Origin: Oscillospiraceae bacterium | GTDB lineage: Bacteria; Bacillota; Clostridia; Oscillospirales; SIG627 | Direction of reading: 5' to 3' | Assembly: GCA_015064635.1 (NCBI GenBank) | Contig: SVRV01000013.1 | Coordinates: forward strand, 1-61,818 | DNA: 61,818 nt | The notes under the pieces: generated by a model | What the model was told of the DNA's origin: nothing | Database searches by the model: none | What the model saw: only the letters and a program-made list of their open reading frames with translations | Made by a program: the position numbers and the translations under genes | Part shown: positions 45,326 through 55,077 of the stretch, one piece after another | Layout of the letters: the number at the start of each line of letters is the position of its first letter | Position numbering within the stretch: the first letter of the stretch is position 1

Positions 45326-46186
45326 ATGGCAATTAAATCTGATTGGCACATACATACCAAACACAGCTGTGACAGTGCTTGCATGGAATACGAAACTCTT
45401 GTTTCGGAAATGAAAAAACTCGGAATAAAAGATTATGGAGTGTCAGACCACTACCATACAAGAATTCAGGAGGCTGACATTGCTGCTTCACGAAAAGATT
45501 ATGAAGCTACAATGGAAAAACATCCGGAGCTTGAAGGTCATTTTCATTTTGGGATTGAAGCAACCATTATTTCAAAATGGGAGGTAGACAAAATTGCTCG
45601 CGGTGACTATAAAGGGGTGCCGACATATGGATTTCGTATGGGTGGACCGGCAAATGCACCGGTTACATTTGATTTTGACGAAGAGTTTTTGGATAAATAT
45701 AAGATAGAATACGTTGTAAGCGGTATGCACTGGCCGATGTATTGTGATACAGATTTACAATCTGTGTTAAAAGAATATCACAGACAGTATATGTTTGCTG
45801 CAACGCACCCTTACACCAAAATTTTAGCTCATTATTTGTGGTTTGATTTGAATCTTTTCACAAAAGTATGGAATCTTCCGGACTATAAGGATCCGTTTCT
45901 TGATTTTTCTGTAATACCGCAGGGTATGAAAAGTGAGCTCAAAGCGGCAATGTCAGAAAATAATGTTGCATTTGAACTCAATAGCGGTTTCTTTGGAAAT
46001 GCATATCCCGAACATTTTTTAAGTTCGTATCTTGATTGGGTATCAGAGCTTCAAAGCAGCGGAGTTCAGATATCTATGGGCAGTGATTGCCATGCCGAAA
46101 AAGTGAGCGACAGGTGTGATTATTCAAAGATAGATGAGCTTTGCACAAAACATGGAATTAACACTTCTGATTTCTTTTGCTTGTAA
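45326..46186 (+). CDS. PHP-domain phosphoesterase
   Basis: 286 residues. DWHIHTKHSC gives the HxH motif, GVSDHYH the third and fourth ligands, FGIEATII the Glu, and MGSDCHAEKV the C-terminal Asp-His. This is the histidinol-phosphatase-like branch of PHP metal phosphoesterases; the substrate is uncertain. Codons are more A/T-rich (gat, ttt, aaa, ttatt) than in trxB, and the start at 45326, 5 nt after the trxB stop, has a weak ribosome site, suggesting transfer from elsewhere. Confidence 0.82.
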   Translation: MAIKSDWHIHTKHSCDSACMEYETLVSEMKKLGIKDYGVSDHYHTRIQEADIAASRKDYEATMEKHPELEGHFHFGIEATIISKWEVDKIARGDYKGVPTYGFRMGGPANAPVTFDFDEEFLDKYKIEYVVSGMHWPMYCDTDLQSVLKEYHRQYMFAATHPYTKILAHYLWFDLNLFTKVWNLPDYKDPFLDFSVIPQGMKSELKAAMSENNVAFELNSGFFGNAYPEHFLSSYLDWVSELQSSGVQISMGSDCHAEKVSDRCDYSKIDELCTKHGINTSDFFCL

Positions 46187-46246
46187 AATATATACGCTAG
46201 TCTTGATAAAAAATCACGGATATTATATTGAGAACAAGTAAAAAAG

Positions 46247-46283
46247 CGGTGTGTAGCATTTTTGCTACACACCGAATTTTTTT
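46247..46283. terminator. Bidirectional terminator
   Basis: CGGTGTGTAGCA pairs with TGCTACACACCG; AATTTTTTT follows on plus, CTTTTTTAC on minus. Shared by the PHP gene and the convergent polysaccharide cluster. Confidence 0.92.
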
Positions 46284-46306
46284 GCTTAATGAAAACCGCG
46301 CGGATT

Positions 46307-48160
46307 TTATACTCCAAGGAGTCCTGCACCGATAATGCCGGCATCGTTTCCGAGAGTTGCAAGAACTATCTTTGTCTGGTTTTCGGAGAATCTTGTGTAA
46401 GACTGAGACTGTACCTTTTCACGGAGAGGAAGAAGTACGCCCTCGCCCTCGTGGCTGATACCGCCTCCGATGGCGATGATTTCAGGCTGAAGAAGGTTGA
46501 TAACGTCAAGCACACCCTCTGCAAGATATGAAAGATATGTGCTTACCACATTCTTTGCAACCTCATCGTTTGCAAGGAAGGGAGTCTTTCCGTTAACGGC
46601 ATTTATATCACCGTTAACAACTTTCCAAAGCTCGGAGTCGGGATTTGCTTCCATTGCTCTCTTTGTCTGACGGATGAGTGCTGTTGCGGAGGTATAAGCC
46701 TCAAGACAGCCCTTTCTTCCGCAGTTACAAGGCTCTCCGCCCGCAACGATAACAGTGTGTCCCAGCTCGGCGCCTCTGCCCCATGCTCCTGTTATAAGTC
46801 TGCCGTTTTCGATAATACCGCCTCCGACACCTGTACCGAGAGTTATCATAACAAGACTCTTTACATTCTTGCCGGAGCCTGCTACATATTCGCCCCACGC
46901 TGCGGCATTTGCATCGTTTTCGAGATAAACCTTTTTACCGAGCTTTTCTTCAAGGCAAGCCACGATGGGCGCATTGTGGAAGTCAAGGTTGTTTGCAAAT
47001 TCAACAAGCCCTTTTTCCTTATTAATTGAGCCGGGAGAGCCAACTCCCACTGACTCTATCTGTGAAAAATCAATGCCCGATGCTTTTACGCATTCGAAAG
47101 CGCATTCCGCCATGTCTGCGCATATCTCGTCGTAAGGACGTGGAGCGTTGGTTTTTCTTTTTGCTCTTCCGTAGAGCTTTCCGTTCTCATCGACAACCGC
47201 AGCTGCGATGTTTGTTCCTCCAAGGTCAATACCTACAAAGAAACGGGGTGAATTTTGTGCCATAATTACTGTAGCATCTCCTTCCAGTGTCCATTTTCCG
47301 TATCCGGCAGGTATGAAAACGCTGTCTCCTGCTTTAAGAGACATGTCCTCAAGCTTTGCCATACCCGATACGAGAGTGACAACATTATAACTTTTTTTAT
47401 CTGTTTCAAGGCTTCTTTTCCCCGAAAGGGTTAATTCGGATACCTTAAAATACTTTGATATTCCAAGTACACGGAGGTCATTATCCTTTGGTGTGCTTTG
47501 CTTTTTGAGCGGACATATTTTTGTGGAAATAAGTCCTTTTTCCACATGGAGCTCACGGGGATTCCCGTTTTTGTCCACTCTGCCCCAATCGTAAAGTCTG
47601 TATGTTATATTTGAATTTTGCTGTATTTCCAGTATCAGGTTTCCCGCACCGATTGCGTGTACGGTTCCTGCCTCAACAAAGAATACATCGCCTTTCTTTG
47701 AATCAAATACACAAAGCTTTGATTCAAGAGTGTTATCCTCAATGGCACATTTGATGTCTTCCTTTGTTACGTCATCCTTGATACCGCAATATATTTTCGA
47801 GCCCTTGTCAGCATCTACCACATACCACATTTCTGTTTTGCCGACGCCGTTTTCAAGCTCTTTTGCGGTTTTGTCATCGGGATGTACCTGTAAGCTGAGA
47901 TTGCTCTTTGCATCAATGAATTTAATCAGTATCGGAAATTCATCCGATATTCTTTCGCTTCCCAGTACCTCGGGATTCTCTGCTATGTATTCGCGAAGAG
48001 TTCTTCCGTCGGAAAGCTTGGTTTCGCCGTCGGGGTGACAGCTTGCCTCCCAGCTTTCTGCGATGATATCACCGCTTGTACCTTTGCCGTATAACTCATT
48101 TAGCTTTTTTCCGCCCCATAGGTAGTCCTTGAAGGGGGGATAAAGCTTATGTATCTTCAT
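46307..48160 (-). CDS. Mannose-6-phosphate isomerase fused to ROK sugar kinase
   Basis: 617 residues. Residues 1-~300 are a type I ManA: WGGKKLNELYG, LSLQVHPDD with metal ligands, GTVHAIGAG and the Asp-Arg region RELHVEKG. Residues ~305-617 are a ROK kinase: GIDLGGTNIAAAVVD (ATP binding), GVGGGIIENGR, GHTVIV and CNCGRKGCLE (the ROK zinc motif). A two-enzyme fusion could phosphorylate hexose and isomerise it for GDP-mannose or glycolysis. Last gene of the cluster, it overlaps the preceding gene by 14 nt. Confidence 0.92.
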   Translation of the reverse strand: MKIHKLYPPFKDYLWGGKKLNELYGKGTSGDIIAESWEASCHPDGETKLSDGRTLREYIAENPEVLGSERISDEFPILIKFIDAKSNLSLQVHPDDKTAKELENGVGKTEMWYVVDADKGSKIYCGIKDDVTKEDIKCAIEDNTLESKLCVFDSKKGDVFFVEAGTVHAIGAGNLILEIQQNSNITYRLYDWGRVDKNGNPRELHVEKGLISTKICPLKKQSTPKDNDLRVLGISKYFKVSELTLSGKRSLETDKKSYNVVTLVSGMAKLEDMSLKAGDSVFIPAGYGKWTLEGDATVIMAQNSPRFFVGIDLGGTNIAAAVVDENGKLYGRAKRKTNAPRPYDEICADMAECAFECVKASGIDFSQIESVGVGSPGSINKEKGLVEFANNLDFHNAPIVACLEEKLGKKVYLENDANAAAWGEYVAGSGKNVKSLVMITLGTGVGGGIIENGRLITGAWGRGAELGHTVIVAGGEPCNCGRKGCLEAYTSATALIRQTKRAMEANPDSELWKVVNGDINAVNGKTPFLANDEVAKNVVSTYLSYLAEGVLDVINLLQPEIIAIGGGISHEGEGVLLPLREKVQSQSYTRFSENQTKIVLATLGNDAGIIGAGLLGV

Positions 48161-49517
48161 TTTCCTTCCTTTCCATGACAGCGAAGTATATTACAGCCAT
48201 CATTGCATAGGGAATGGGGCAGAATTCTCCGGGATTTAACTGTGACATGAGCCAAAGTCCTATGTAGGACATAAAAAGCGTCATGTTCAAGGGAGAGCGA
48301 TTTTGCAGATATATTTTTACTCTTGCTATGAGCTGATATCCGTAAGCTAAAATTCCAACAATACCAAGTCCGCCGAATATCTGCGCAGTCCACAGATGAT
48401 ACCAGTTCATTGCTCCCGAAACGGGGCTGTAAACATGTGTGTTTCCTGTATAACCTATTCCCGTTCCGAATATGGGATTTGATATAAAATCCTCAATGCC
48501 TTGCTTTATTGCACGCATTCTTGGCTCGTTTGGAGATATAAAGTATTTTTTTAAGGTTTCCAAACATTGTTCAAGTGTTATGCTGTCGATATTGTTTTTC
48601 ATTGATACAAGAGATCTGCTTGAAAGCTTTATTACAAGGTGCGGTAACAATTTCAAAAACGCACACACACCAACAACAAACAATGTGATATAAAACAGCT
48701 TTTTTGCAATTTTTTTCTCATAGAAAAATGTGTATGCAACAAATATAACAATTATTTCAACGCTTCCCATCAAAAGTCCGGCTCTTGATGATGATAAGGC
48801 GGTGCATACGTACATAAAAAGAGTTGCGATAACATCAACATGTCGAGTACGGGCAAAAAACATGGGGAAGGGCATGGCAAGCATCAAAAATGTTGACAGA
48901 TTGTTTGAAGGTTGATATGCAAGAAATCTGTAACTTGCCTTAAAGGCTTCCCAATTTCTTGCGTAGAAAAGACATATCATAAAGGAAGCAAGGATTCCTA
49001 CAGCGTACATGAGTATAGCAATGCGGATTCCCGATTCCGAATTGAATCTTGCAGTGAACAAAAGGTAAAGCAGAATCATTCCGCCGCCAAGCATGAACAT
49101 ATAAAAGAGTGATTTCGGTGAAAAATAGTCTGATGCAGATATTGTTCCGATACCGCCCAGTGTTACCGCTATTGCTACGGCAATAAGTCCCGGAAGTGAT
49201 TTGCCGGGCTTTATCTTTATTTTATATTTTACAAGATGAAATATTATTGCTCCTGCCAAAGGGATGGCAAGTGGAATAAATTTGATAAATGTACTGTACG
49301 AATCATAGCATTCCGTAACAAACACGGAAAGAAGCAACGTCGGTGCAAGAAACATTGTCAAATCCGAAAAAAGCACCAGCGACAAAGCGGCTATGACTCC
49401 AAAAATCACAGCACCCGCAACTTGAAAATTCGTCACGGAAATTATCATTGCAAGAATGAGAAGCAAAATGACAAAAGCAGTGTAAAAATGTGACTTTTTC
49501 AATAATTTGTCAAGCAT
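48147..49517 (-). CDS. O-antigen ligase/polymerase-like membrane protein
   Basis: 456 residues with ~11 membrane helices and a large outside loop (NPIFGTGIGYTGNTHVYSPVSGAMNWYHLWTAQIF) like the Wzy_C domain of O-antigen ligases and polymerases. GTGIG...H..Y is the loop hallmark. It would polymerise or ligate lipid-linked oligosaccharide. Start overlaps nothing; gap of 12 nt from the upstream gene. Confidence 0.8.
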   Translation of the reverse strand: MLDKLLKKSHFYTAFVILLLILAMIISVTNFQVAGAVIFGVIAALSLVLFSDLTMFLAPTLLLSVFVTECYDSYSTFIKFIPLAIPLAGAIIFHLVKYKIKIKPGKSLPGLIAVAIAVTLGGIGTISASDYFSPKSLFYMFMLGGGMILLYLLFTARFNSESGIRIAILMYAVGILASFMICLFYARNWEAFKASYRFLAYQPSNNLSTFLMLAMPFPMFFARTRHVDVIATLFMYVCTALSSSRAGLLMGSVEIIVIFVAYTFFYEKKIAKKLFYITLFVVGVCAFLKLLPHLVIKLSSRSLVSMKNNIDSITLEQCLETLKKYFISPNEPRMRAIKQGIEDFISNPIFGTGIGYTGNTHVYSPVSGAMNWYHLWTAQIFGGLGIVGILAYGYQLIARVKIYLQNRSPLNMTLFMSYIGLWLMSQLNPGEFCPIPYAMMAVIYFAVMERKENEDT

Positions 49518-49529
49518 TTGTCTTATCTC

Positions 49530-50636
49530 CTATATCTCGAGATTTTTAAAGAGTCTTTCAAGAGCGTCGATGTCGTCTTTACTTGTTGACATTTCTTCCT
49601 TTACACGCTTTGACACGTCACGCTTTGCAAGTGTGGTCCAGCGTTTAACGGTATAATAGGGAAAAAGAAGCGGCTTGCCCCTCAATCGTGGATATTTATT
49701 TTTAAGCTCGGAATACGGCATAAAAATACGCTTGGTGATGTGGACAAATTTGTTTTTTGACCTGCTTTGGGTAGCTGCACTGAAGGTTGCGTGCGTTCCG
49801 TAGGCGTTGCTTGAAAGTATATATTTTTCGTATTCCTCTGTTATGGGAGAGTGTTCTTTGCCCGAGAACCACACCTCGCACAGCTCTGAGGAAATTTCCT
49901 CAAACCTTAACAGTCCGCCCTTTTCGCAAAGCTCTTTTCTTTTATCGTTTTGGGGCAGTCTGTTTTTCATAAGCCACAAATCAAGAAAAGGGCGTATTCC
50001 CAAGCCTGTGCGTGTCAGGTGCTTTGCAATATGACACAAATGATAAAAATAGAACATTTCATCGTTCATTTCATATCGGTACTCTGTAAGCTTTACAGAG
50101 TACTCCCATACACGGCTTAATATGGGATAAGCTTTTTCAAGCCTGTCTTTGTTTACCAGCACGTAGTGAAGTTCTATATGACATCCGTTGGGGGACCACA
50201 GATTTATATCCTGCGCTGTGTACCCCTTCTTTTCGTAGCCCGCTTCAATAAGTGCTTTTGCGGCATCCTCGGAGACTTTTTCGTCCACGTAAATGTCAAT
50301 GTCACAGCTTGTTCTTATCCACTCCTCGGGATACAGATGCCTCATGCTTGCCCCCTTGAGCAATATGTGTGGGATTTTTGCTTTTTCCAACACGGATGAA
50401 GCTTCAAGTGTTGCAAATTTCAGTTTTTCTACCCGAAGTATGGCGAGAGCTTTTTCCTTTGCAAGAGTGGGATTATTTATACCCAGCTTTTCGGCACCGT
50501 ATGACACCGCTTGACCTAAGTCGTGTTTTTTTGCGGCTGAGTATATTTTGGCAAGGTTTTCTTCTATTTTATTTTTGTCTGTTGCTTCGCCGTCGCACAA
50601 AGCAAAACGGAGAAGTGAAAACAAAAGCTCTTTCAT
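49530..50636 (-). CDS. Nucleotidyltransferase-fold protein (PF14907-type)
   Basis: 368 residues. IPHILLKGASMRHLYPEE and TSCDIDIYVDE are the LKG and DxD motifs of the NTP_transf_5 (uncharacterised nucleotidyltransferase) family, often near polysaccharide genes. Overlaps the epimerase gene by 4 nt (ATGA). Role unknown. Confidence 0.75.
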   Translation of the reverse strand: MKELLFSLLRFALCDGEATDKNKIEENLAKIYSAAKKHDLGQAVSYGAEKLGINNPTLAKEKALAILRVEKLKFATLEASSVLEKAKIPHILLKGASMRHLYPEEWIRTSCDIDIYVDEKVSEDAAKALIEAGYEKKGYTAQDINLWSPNGCHIELHYVLVNKDRLEKAYPILSRVWEYSVKLTEYRYEMNDEMFYFYHLCHIAKHLTRTGLGIRPFLDLWLMKNRLPQNDKRKELCEKGGLLRFEEISSELCEVWFSGKEHSPITEEYEKYILSSNAYGTHATFSAATQSRSKNKFVHITKRIFMPYSELKNKYPRLRGKPLLFPYYTVKRWTTLAKRDVSKRVKEEMSTSKDDIDALERLFKNLEI

Positions 50637-51703
50637 TTGTAAAACTCACTGTACCACTCGGCAAAGGCTCTGAGTCCCTTTTCAAGAGAGGTAGACGGCT
50701 TGAAGCCGAAATCTCTTTCAAGGTCAGAGGTATCAGCAAAGGTAACGGGTACATCTCCCGCCTGCATGGGTACAAGACGGCGGTGAGCTTCAAAATCAAA
50801 ATCCTCGGGAAGTACCTTTGCTCTTACCAGCTCACGGGAAAGAGTGTCAACAAAATCAAGAAGATTTTCGGGAGAGCTGTTACCTATGTTATAAACCGCA
50901 TAAGGAGGAATAGGCAGACCGTCATCTCCGTTTTTCTTAACGGGTGCGGATTGCAAAATACGCTTTACACCTTCCACAATGTCATCTACGTAGGTGAAGT
51001 CACGCTTGCAGTTTCCGTAGTTGAAAATATCTATGGTTTCACCCTTGATAAGCTTGTTTGTAAAGCTGAAATACGCCATATCCGGACGTCCCGCAGGACC
51101 GTAAACCGTAAAGAAACGAAGTCCGGTTGTGGGGATATTATAAAGCTTTGAATATGCGTGTGCAAAAAGCTCGTTGGATTTTTTTGTTGCGGCGTAAAGG
51201 CTGACGGGATTGTCGACCTTGTCTTCCGTGGAATAAGGAACCTTTTTGTTTGAGCCGTACACCGAGGACGAGGAGGCGTATACCAGATGCTCCACGGGAT
51301 GGTGTCTGCAGGCTTCAAGAATATTGTAAAAGCCTATGATGTTAGCTTCAATGTATACGTCGGGATTGGTTATGGAATAACGCACACCCGCCTGAGCGGC
51401 AAGGTTAACAACTGCGTCAAAATGCTCACTTTCGAAAAGAGAATCAATGAGCCCCTTGTCTGCAATTGAACCTTTTACAAAGCGCCAGGTTGACTCCGAA
51501 CATGATGCCGAGAGCTTTTCAAGCTCCTTCAGACGGTATTCCTTTATGGAAACATCGTAGTAGTCATTGAGATTGTCAATTCCCACTATATGAATCGGCG
51601 AAAAGCTTTTTAACAGCTCCTTTACGAGATTTGCTCCGACAAATCCCGCAGCACCGGTTACAAGTATTTTTTTGTTTTTAAGTTCAACATTTATTTCTTT
51701 CAT
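50633..51703 (-). CDS. UDP-glucuronate 4-epimerase-like protein
   Basis: 356 residues, SDR fold. KKILVTGAAGFVGANLVKEL, NDYYDVSIKEYRL, LAAQAGVRYSI, ASSSSVYGSN, YAATKKSNE and RFFTVYGPAGRPDMA match CapI/GAE 4-epimerases, which make UDP-galacturonate from UDP-glucuronate. It lies in a run of -4 to +12 nt junctions. Works with the galacturonokinase-like gene upstream by inference. Confidence 0.88.
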   Translation of the reverse strand: MKEINVELKNKKILVTGAAGFVGANLVKELLKSFSPIHIVGIDNLNDYYDVSIKEYRLKELEKLSASCSESTWRFVKGSIADKGLIDSLFESEHFDAVVNLAAQAGVRYSITNPDVYIEANIIGFYNILEACRHHPVEHLVYASSSSVYGSNKKVPYSTEDKVDNPVSLYAATKKSNELFAHAYSKLYNIPTTGLRFFTVYGPAGRPDMAYFSFTNKLIKGETIDIFNYGNCKRDFTYVDDIVEGVKRILQSAPVKKNGDDGLPIPPYAVYNIGNSSPENLLDFVDTLSRELVRAKVLPEDFDFEAHRRLVPMQAGDVPVTFADTSDLERDFGFKPSTSLEKGLRAFAEWYSEFYK

Positions 51704-51714
51704 AATTATGACCT

Positions 51715-52452
51715 TCAGTTGGTAATACCTCGGTATTCCTTCTGCACCTTTTCGTAGCTTTCAAGATTGCCTATATCGTATCTCTTTCCGGGCATTTCCA
51801 TGGCGTGTACACTTGTATCGTGGCAAAGCCATGCTATAAAGCTTCCGGGGGCATCGGCACCTGCACCTTCGTCAAGTGCACGCTGTACCTTCTTTGCATC
51901 CTCTCTTGTATAGAAATAGAAGGGAGGACAGCACCAATTTGATTCGGGCTCGGCAGGCTTTTCGGTCATATCGACAATTATATCATTTTCACCTATTTTC
52001 AGCACACCCGATTTTGTAAGTCTTTTGCGGTCTGGTTCAAAATAACGCATTACCGCAGAGGTTTTCTTTTCTTTTGCGTAATTAATAAATTTTGTAAGAC
52101 TGAAATCCAGCACATTGTCTCCTGCGATAACAAGCATATCGTCATCAAGAGAAAGCTTGTCAATGGCAAACTGTATGTCACGGACAGCACCAAGTCTTGT
52201 TTCGTTTGTCTCTGTCATATCGTCAACAACGGTTATATTTACATCTTTTTCTGCCGCCCACTGTTCAAAGTGAGAGGCAAATTTATGGTTTGATATCACA
52301 ACGTAATGTGACACCTCACCAAGGGTATCAATGTCATCTATGAGATGGTCAAGTATTGATTTTTCTCCAACCTTCAAAAGAGGCTTTGGAAAATTTTCCG
52401 TAAGGGGATAAAGTCTTGTTGCATATCCCGCTGCAAGTATTAAACATTTCAT
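51715..52452 (-). CDS. Sugar-1-phosphate nucleotidyltransferase
   Basis: 245 residues. LILAAGYATRLYPLTENFPKPLL is the NTP_transferase signature and GDNVLDFSL the metal Asp. Base specificity cannot be read. It likely activates the sugar-1-phosphate produced by the GHMP kinase two genes upstream. Ribosome site GGAGG-like. Confidence 0.9.
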   Translation of the reverse strand: MKCLILAAGYATRLYPLTENFPKPLLKVGEKSILDHLIDDIDTLGEVSHYVVISNHKFASHFEQWAAEKDVNITVVDDMTETNETRLGAVRDIQFAIDKLSLDDDMLVIAGDNVLDFSLTKFINYAKEKKTSAVMRYFEPDRKRLTKSGVLKIGENDIIVDMTEKPAEPESNWCCPPFYFYTREDAKKVQRALDEGAGADAPGSFIAWLCHDTSVHAMEMPGKRYDIGNLESYEKVQKEYRGITN

Positions 52453-52502
52453 GCAAATGTCCTCCGTTTAAGAAATAGCAAATAAGCTTATTTTTTCTTT
52501 TT

Positions 52503-53549
52503 TTACTTTTCACCAATTAAGAATCGTGTACATTTGAACTTCATTAACAAAGCAGCAATAAGCAGCGATACTGCCATTGAACCAATAAAATTGATTCCTG
52601 CATGAATATACGGATTTATTTTTCCGTTTAGTAAATAAACCAATACATACACAACTTGCTGATGCAACAAATAAACAGGCATTGAATTTTTGCTAAAAAA
52701 AACAAATAGTTTGCTATTTTTGTATTTGATATGTTCAGCCAACTTTTGCAAAACGATAAATGCCATTAACGCACCGACAATATGTAGCAGAAAACCAACA
52801 CCATAATTTAACAACTTAAATATTATCCCACTCATTTCGGAAATAACACAATACATAGCATATAATACAACATCTACAAAAATCCAAACAAGCATTGGAA
52901 TCTTTTTTAGATAAAAACTACCATATTGACGAATTTTAAATCCAAGCCAAAATTGAGTAATATAACCGCACACACGGAATATTTGAAAAATGTTAGGTAA
53001 TAATCTCTGTCCGACAAGACTGATTCCGTAAAAGGCAATAAGAAGAACCACTCCACCGATGTTGTTCTTTGCAAAAAAATTAGATAGCGGATGAAAAATT
53101 ACGAACACCCCGAACAGCATCAACAAAAACCAAAGTTGATTAGGGGAAACTCCAAAACCAAATTTAATAACTACATCCCAAACAGAATAGTCAAAATAAT
53201 ATATTGCAAAAGGAATTACCCAAACCAATGCTATAAATGCATAAGGAATCAATAATCTTTTAACTTTATTAAACACAAATGGCAAAAATTTATCGTATTT
53301 ACATTTTTCGTATTTTAAATAATAAAACAAATATCCGGAAACCAAGGCGAAGGCATATATATGAAATGAATTCATCCACTTTGCAAGAGTTGCAAGTCCT
53401 GAAGCGGCATATACAGGTTCCCCTATAAACCAATCACCGGACCAATATAAAATGCTATGGTAAAGTACCACAACGAGCATCAAAACGGTTTTTACAAAAT
53501 TACAGTTAGATAGCTCCGTCTGTCGAGATTGTACATCTTGATTTATCAT
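52503..53549 (-). CDS. Acyltransferase family 3 membrane protein
   Basis: 348 residues, ~10 helices. NCNFVKTVLMLVVVLYHSIL (with the conserved His), and MNSFHIYAFALVSGYLF are typical of sugar O-acyltransferases. Start at 53549 (AAAGG 9 nt upstream); an upstream TTG lies in the ribosome site. The gene is clearly more A/T-rich than its neighbours, indicating later acquisition. Confidence 0.87.
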   Translation of the reverse strand: MINQDVQSRQTELSNCNFVKTVLMLVVVLYHSILYWSGDWFIGEPVYAASGLATLAKWMNSFHIYAFALVSGYLFYYLKYEKCKYDKFLPFVFNKVKRLLIPYAFIALVWVIPFAIYYFDYSVWDVVIKFGFGVSPNQLWFLLMLFGVFVIFHPLSNFFAKNNIGGVVLLIAFYGISLVGQRLLPNIFQIFRVCGYITQFWLGFKIRQYGSFYLKKIPMLVWIFVDVVLYAMYCVISEMSGIIFKLLNYGVGFLLHIVGALMAFIVLQKLAEHIKYKNSKLFVFFSKNSMPVYLLHQQVVYVLVYLLNGKINPYIHAGINFIGSMAVSLLIAALLMKFKCTRFLIGEK

Positions 53550-53594
53550 AATATAATACCTTTCCAAATATTATTTGATTTATTTGCCGTTTAC

Positions 53595-55007
53595 TTAACT
53601 TAATTTCACACCATCTGCGCTTTCACAAATATGTACGGAACATTTACCCTCAAGATGAGGGAACTCCTTCAAATATTCCTTGGTTACGGTTTCGATTATA
53701 TTTTGCTCATACCTAGGATCAATAATTCCAAGGCAACATCCCTTGAATCCGGCACCGGAAAACCGACCGCCATAAATACCCTCGGTTTCGGTCATGATGT
53801 TGTACAGCTTGATTAGTTCGGGAGATCCTGTCTCCCAGTTATGAATCGAGCTATACCCGCTTTCAAAGGAAAGCTTGCCATAAGCTTCTATATCTCCGTT
53901 GCGCCATGCTTCGGCACCCTTTTGAACACGTTCAAATTCTGTGTACCAATGCTCCGCACGCTTACGCCAATTTTCCGGAAGTCTATCTTTGTATTGATAA
54001 AAAATTTCGGCGGGAACATCACGAAGGTTGGTTTCCTCAAACTTTCCATATTCCATGCCTGCATAAGCTTTCAGCGCATAAGCAGCACTTCTGCACTCAT
54101 CTACACGCATATTAAAGGCAGAACTTGCAAGGCTACGTTCAAGTCCACTGAAGAAGATTGCGAATTTATATGGCTTCATGCGATTGGATTGCGGGATAAG
54201 CTCGTAGGAGTCATCCTTCATATCCATATAAAGAAGCTTGTCCTTCTGACAGTATACCTCACAGCTTTGGTCAAGCTTTCCGCAGGAAACGCCTACATAT
54301 TTGTTCTCTGCTTCCTTAGATATCTCAATAAGCTCACGGGAGCGAAGCTTTATTCCGTTGAGCATACAAAGAGCAGACAAAAAGGTGATTATTACTGCGG
54401 CTGAGGATGAAAGTCCTCCTATGGGAAGCTCTCCGTCAACAACGGCACAAAGACCTATTCTCAAAGGATATCGGGCAAGTAATGCCAGTGTTGCACCTCT
54501 CAGGTGGTCAGCCCAGTCGTTTTCCTTTTCGGGAGGAACGTTGTTTATATGCCACTGGGCACGCTTTGGGAACTGAAGTGAGGATATTTCAATTACTCCG
54601 TTTTGCTTCGGTCCGTAGGCGATGTGAATTCCTTTGTCAATGGCAAAACCGGTTATTTTTCCAAGCTGATGGTCGGAATGAGCACCTATTGGACATATTC
54701 TGTAAGGGGTGAATGCCGTGTGCTCGGGTGATCTGTGGTATGTTTCCTCAAAAGCCCTTACTACATTGAGGTTTGCGTTGATTTCGGTATATTTTGTGGT
54801 TGTGCAATGGGTAACTGTCTCGGAGGGCTCATGGGTGGCAAATTCCTTTGTTCTTCCGTCAAGAGGCTTTTCTGCATTTTCGGGAATCATCCAAAGCTTA
54901 CCGTTTTTCGTCGCTCCGGGAATCTTTTTGCTTCTGCAAAGATTGGTTATTCGTCTTTCGCTGAGCTGCCATTTTTCAGCGGCTTCTCTTACATCAATAA
55001 ATTTCAT
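53595..55007 (-). CDS. HTH-GHMP kinase fusion (galactokinase/galacturonokinase-like)
   Basis: 470 residues. Residues 1-~48 form an excisionase/MerR-like helix-turn-helix (FIDVREAAEKWQLSERRI, then RSKKIPGATKNGKLWMIP). Residues ~80-470 are a GHMP sugar-1-kinase: YRICPIGAHSDHQLG (substrate motif, closer to galacturonokinase GAHxDHQ than to galactokinase GEHTDY), PIGGLSSSAAV (ATP loop) and RFSGAGFKGCCLG (motif 3). The start at 55007 has GGAG 8 nt upstream. It heads a minus-strand cluster and may sense its own substrate. Confidence 0.9.
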   Translation of the reverse strand: MKFIDVREAAEKWQLSERRITNLCRSKKIPGATKNGKLWMIPENAEKPLDGRTKEFATHEPSETVTHCTTTKYTEINANLNVVRAFEETYHRSPEHTAFTPYRICPIGAHSDHQLGKITGFAIDKGIHIAYGPKQNGVIEISSLQFPKRAQWHINNVPPEKENDWADHLRGATLALLARYPLRIGLCAVVDGELPIGGLSSSAAVIITFLSALCMLNGIKLRSRELIEISKEAENKYVGVSCGKLDQSCEVYCQKDKLLYMDMKDDSYELIPQSNRMKPYKFAIFFSGLERSLASSAFNMRVDECRSAAYALKAYAGMEYGKFEETNLRDVPAEIFYQYKDRLPENWRKRAEHWYTEFERVQKGAEAWRNGDIEAYGKLSFESGYSSIHNWETGSPELIKLYNIMTETEGIYGGRFSGAGFKGCCLGIIDPRYEQNIIETVTKEYLKEFPHLEGKCSVHICESADGVKLS

Positions 55008-55043
55008 AAAACTGTACTCCAATAATTTTTTCTTTCGGCTATA

Positions 55044-55072
55044 ATTGTAACAGTTTTAAGCTCGTTTGTCAA
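55044..55072 (-). promoter_or_regulatory. Sigma-A promoter of polysaccharide cluster
   Basis: Minus strand TTGACA (55067-55072), 17 nt, TACAAT (55044-55049). Confidence 0.88.
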
Positions 55073-55077
55073 GATAC

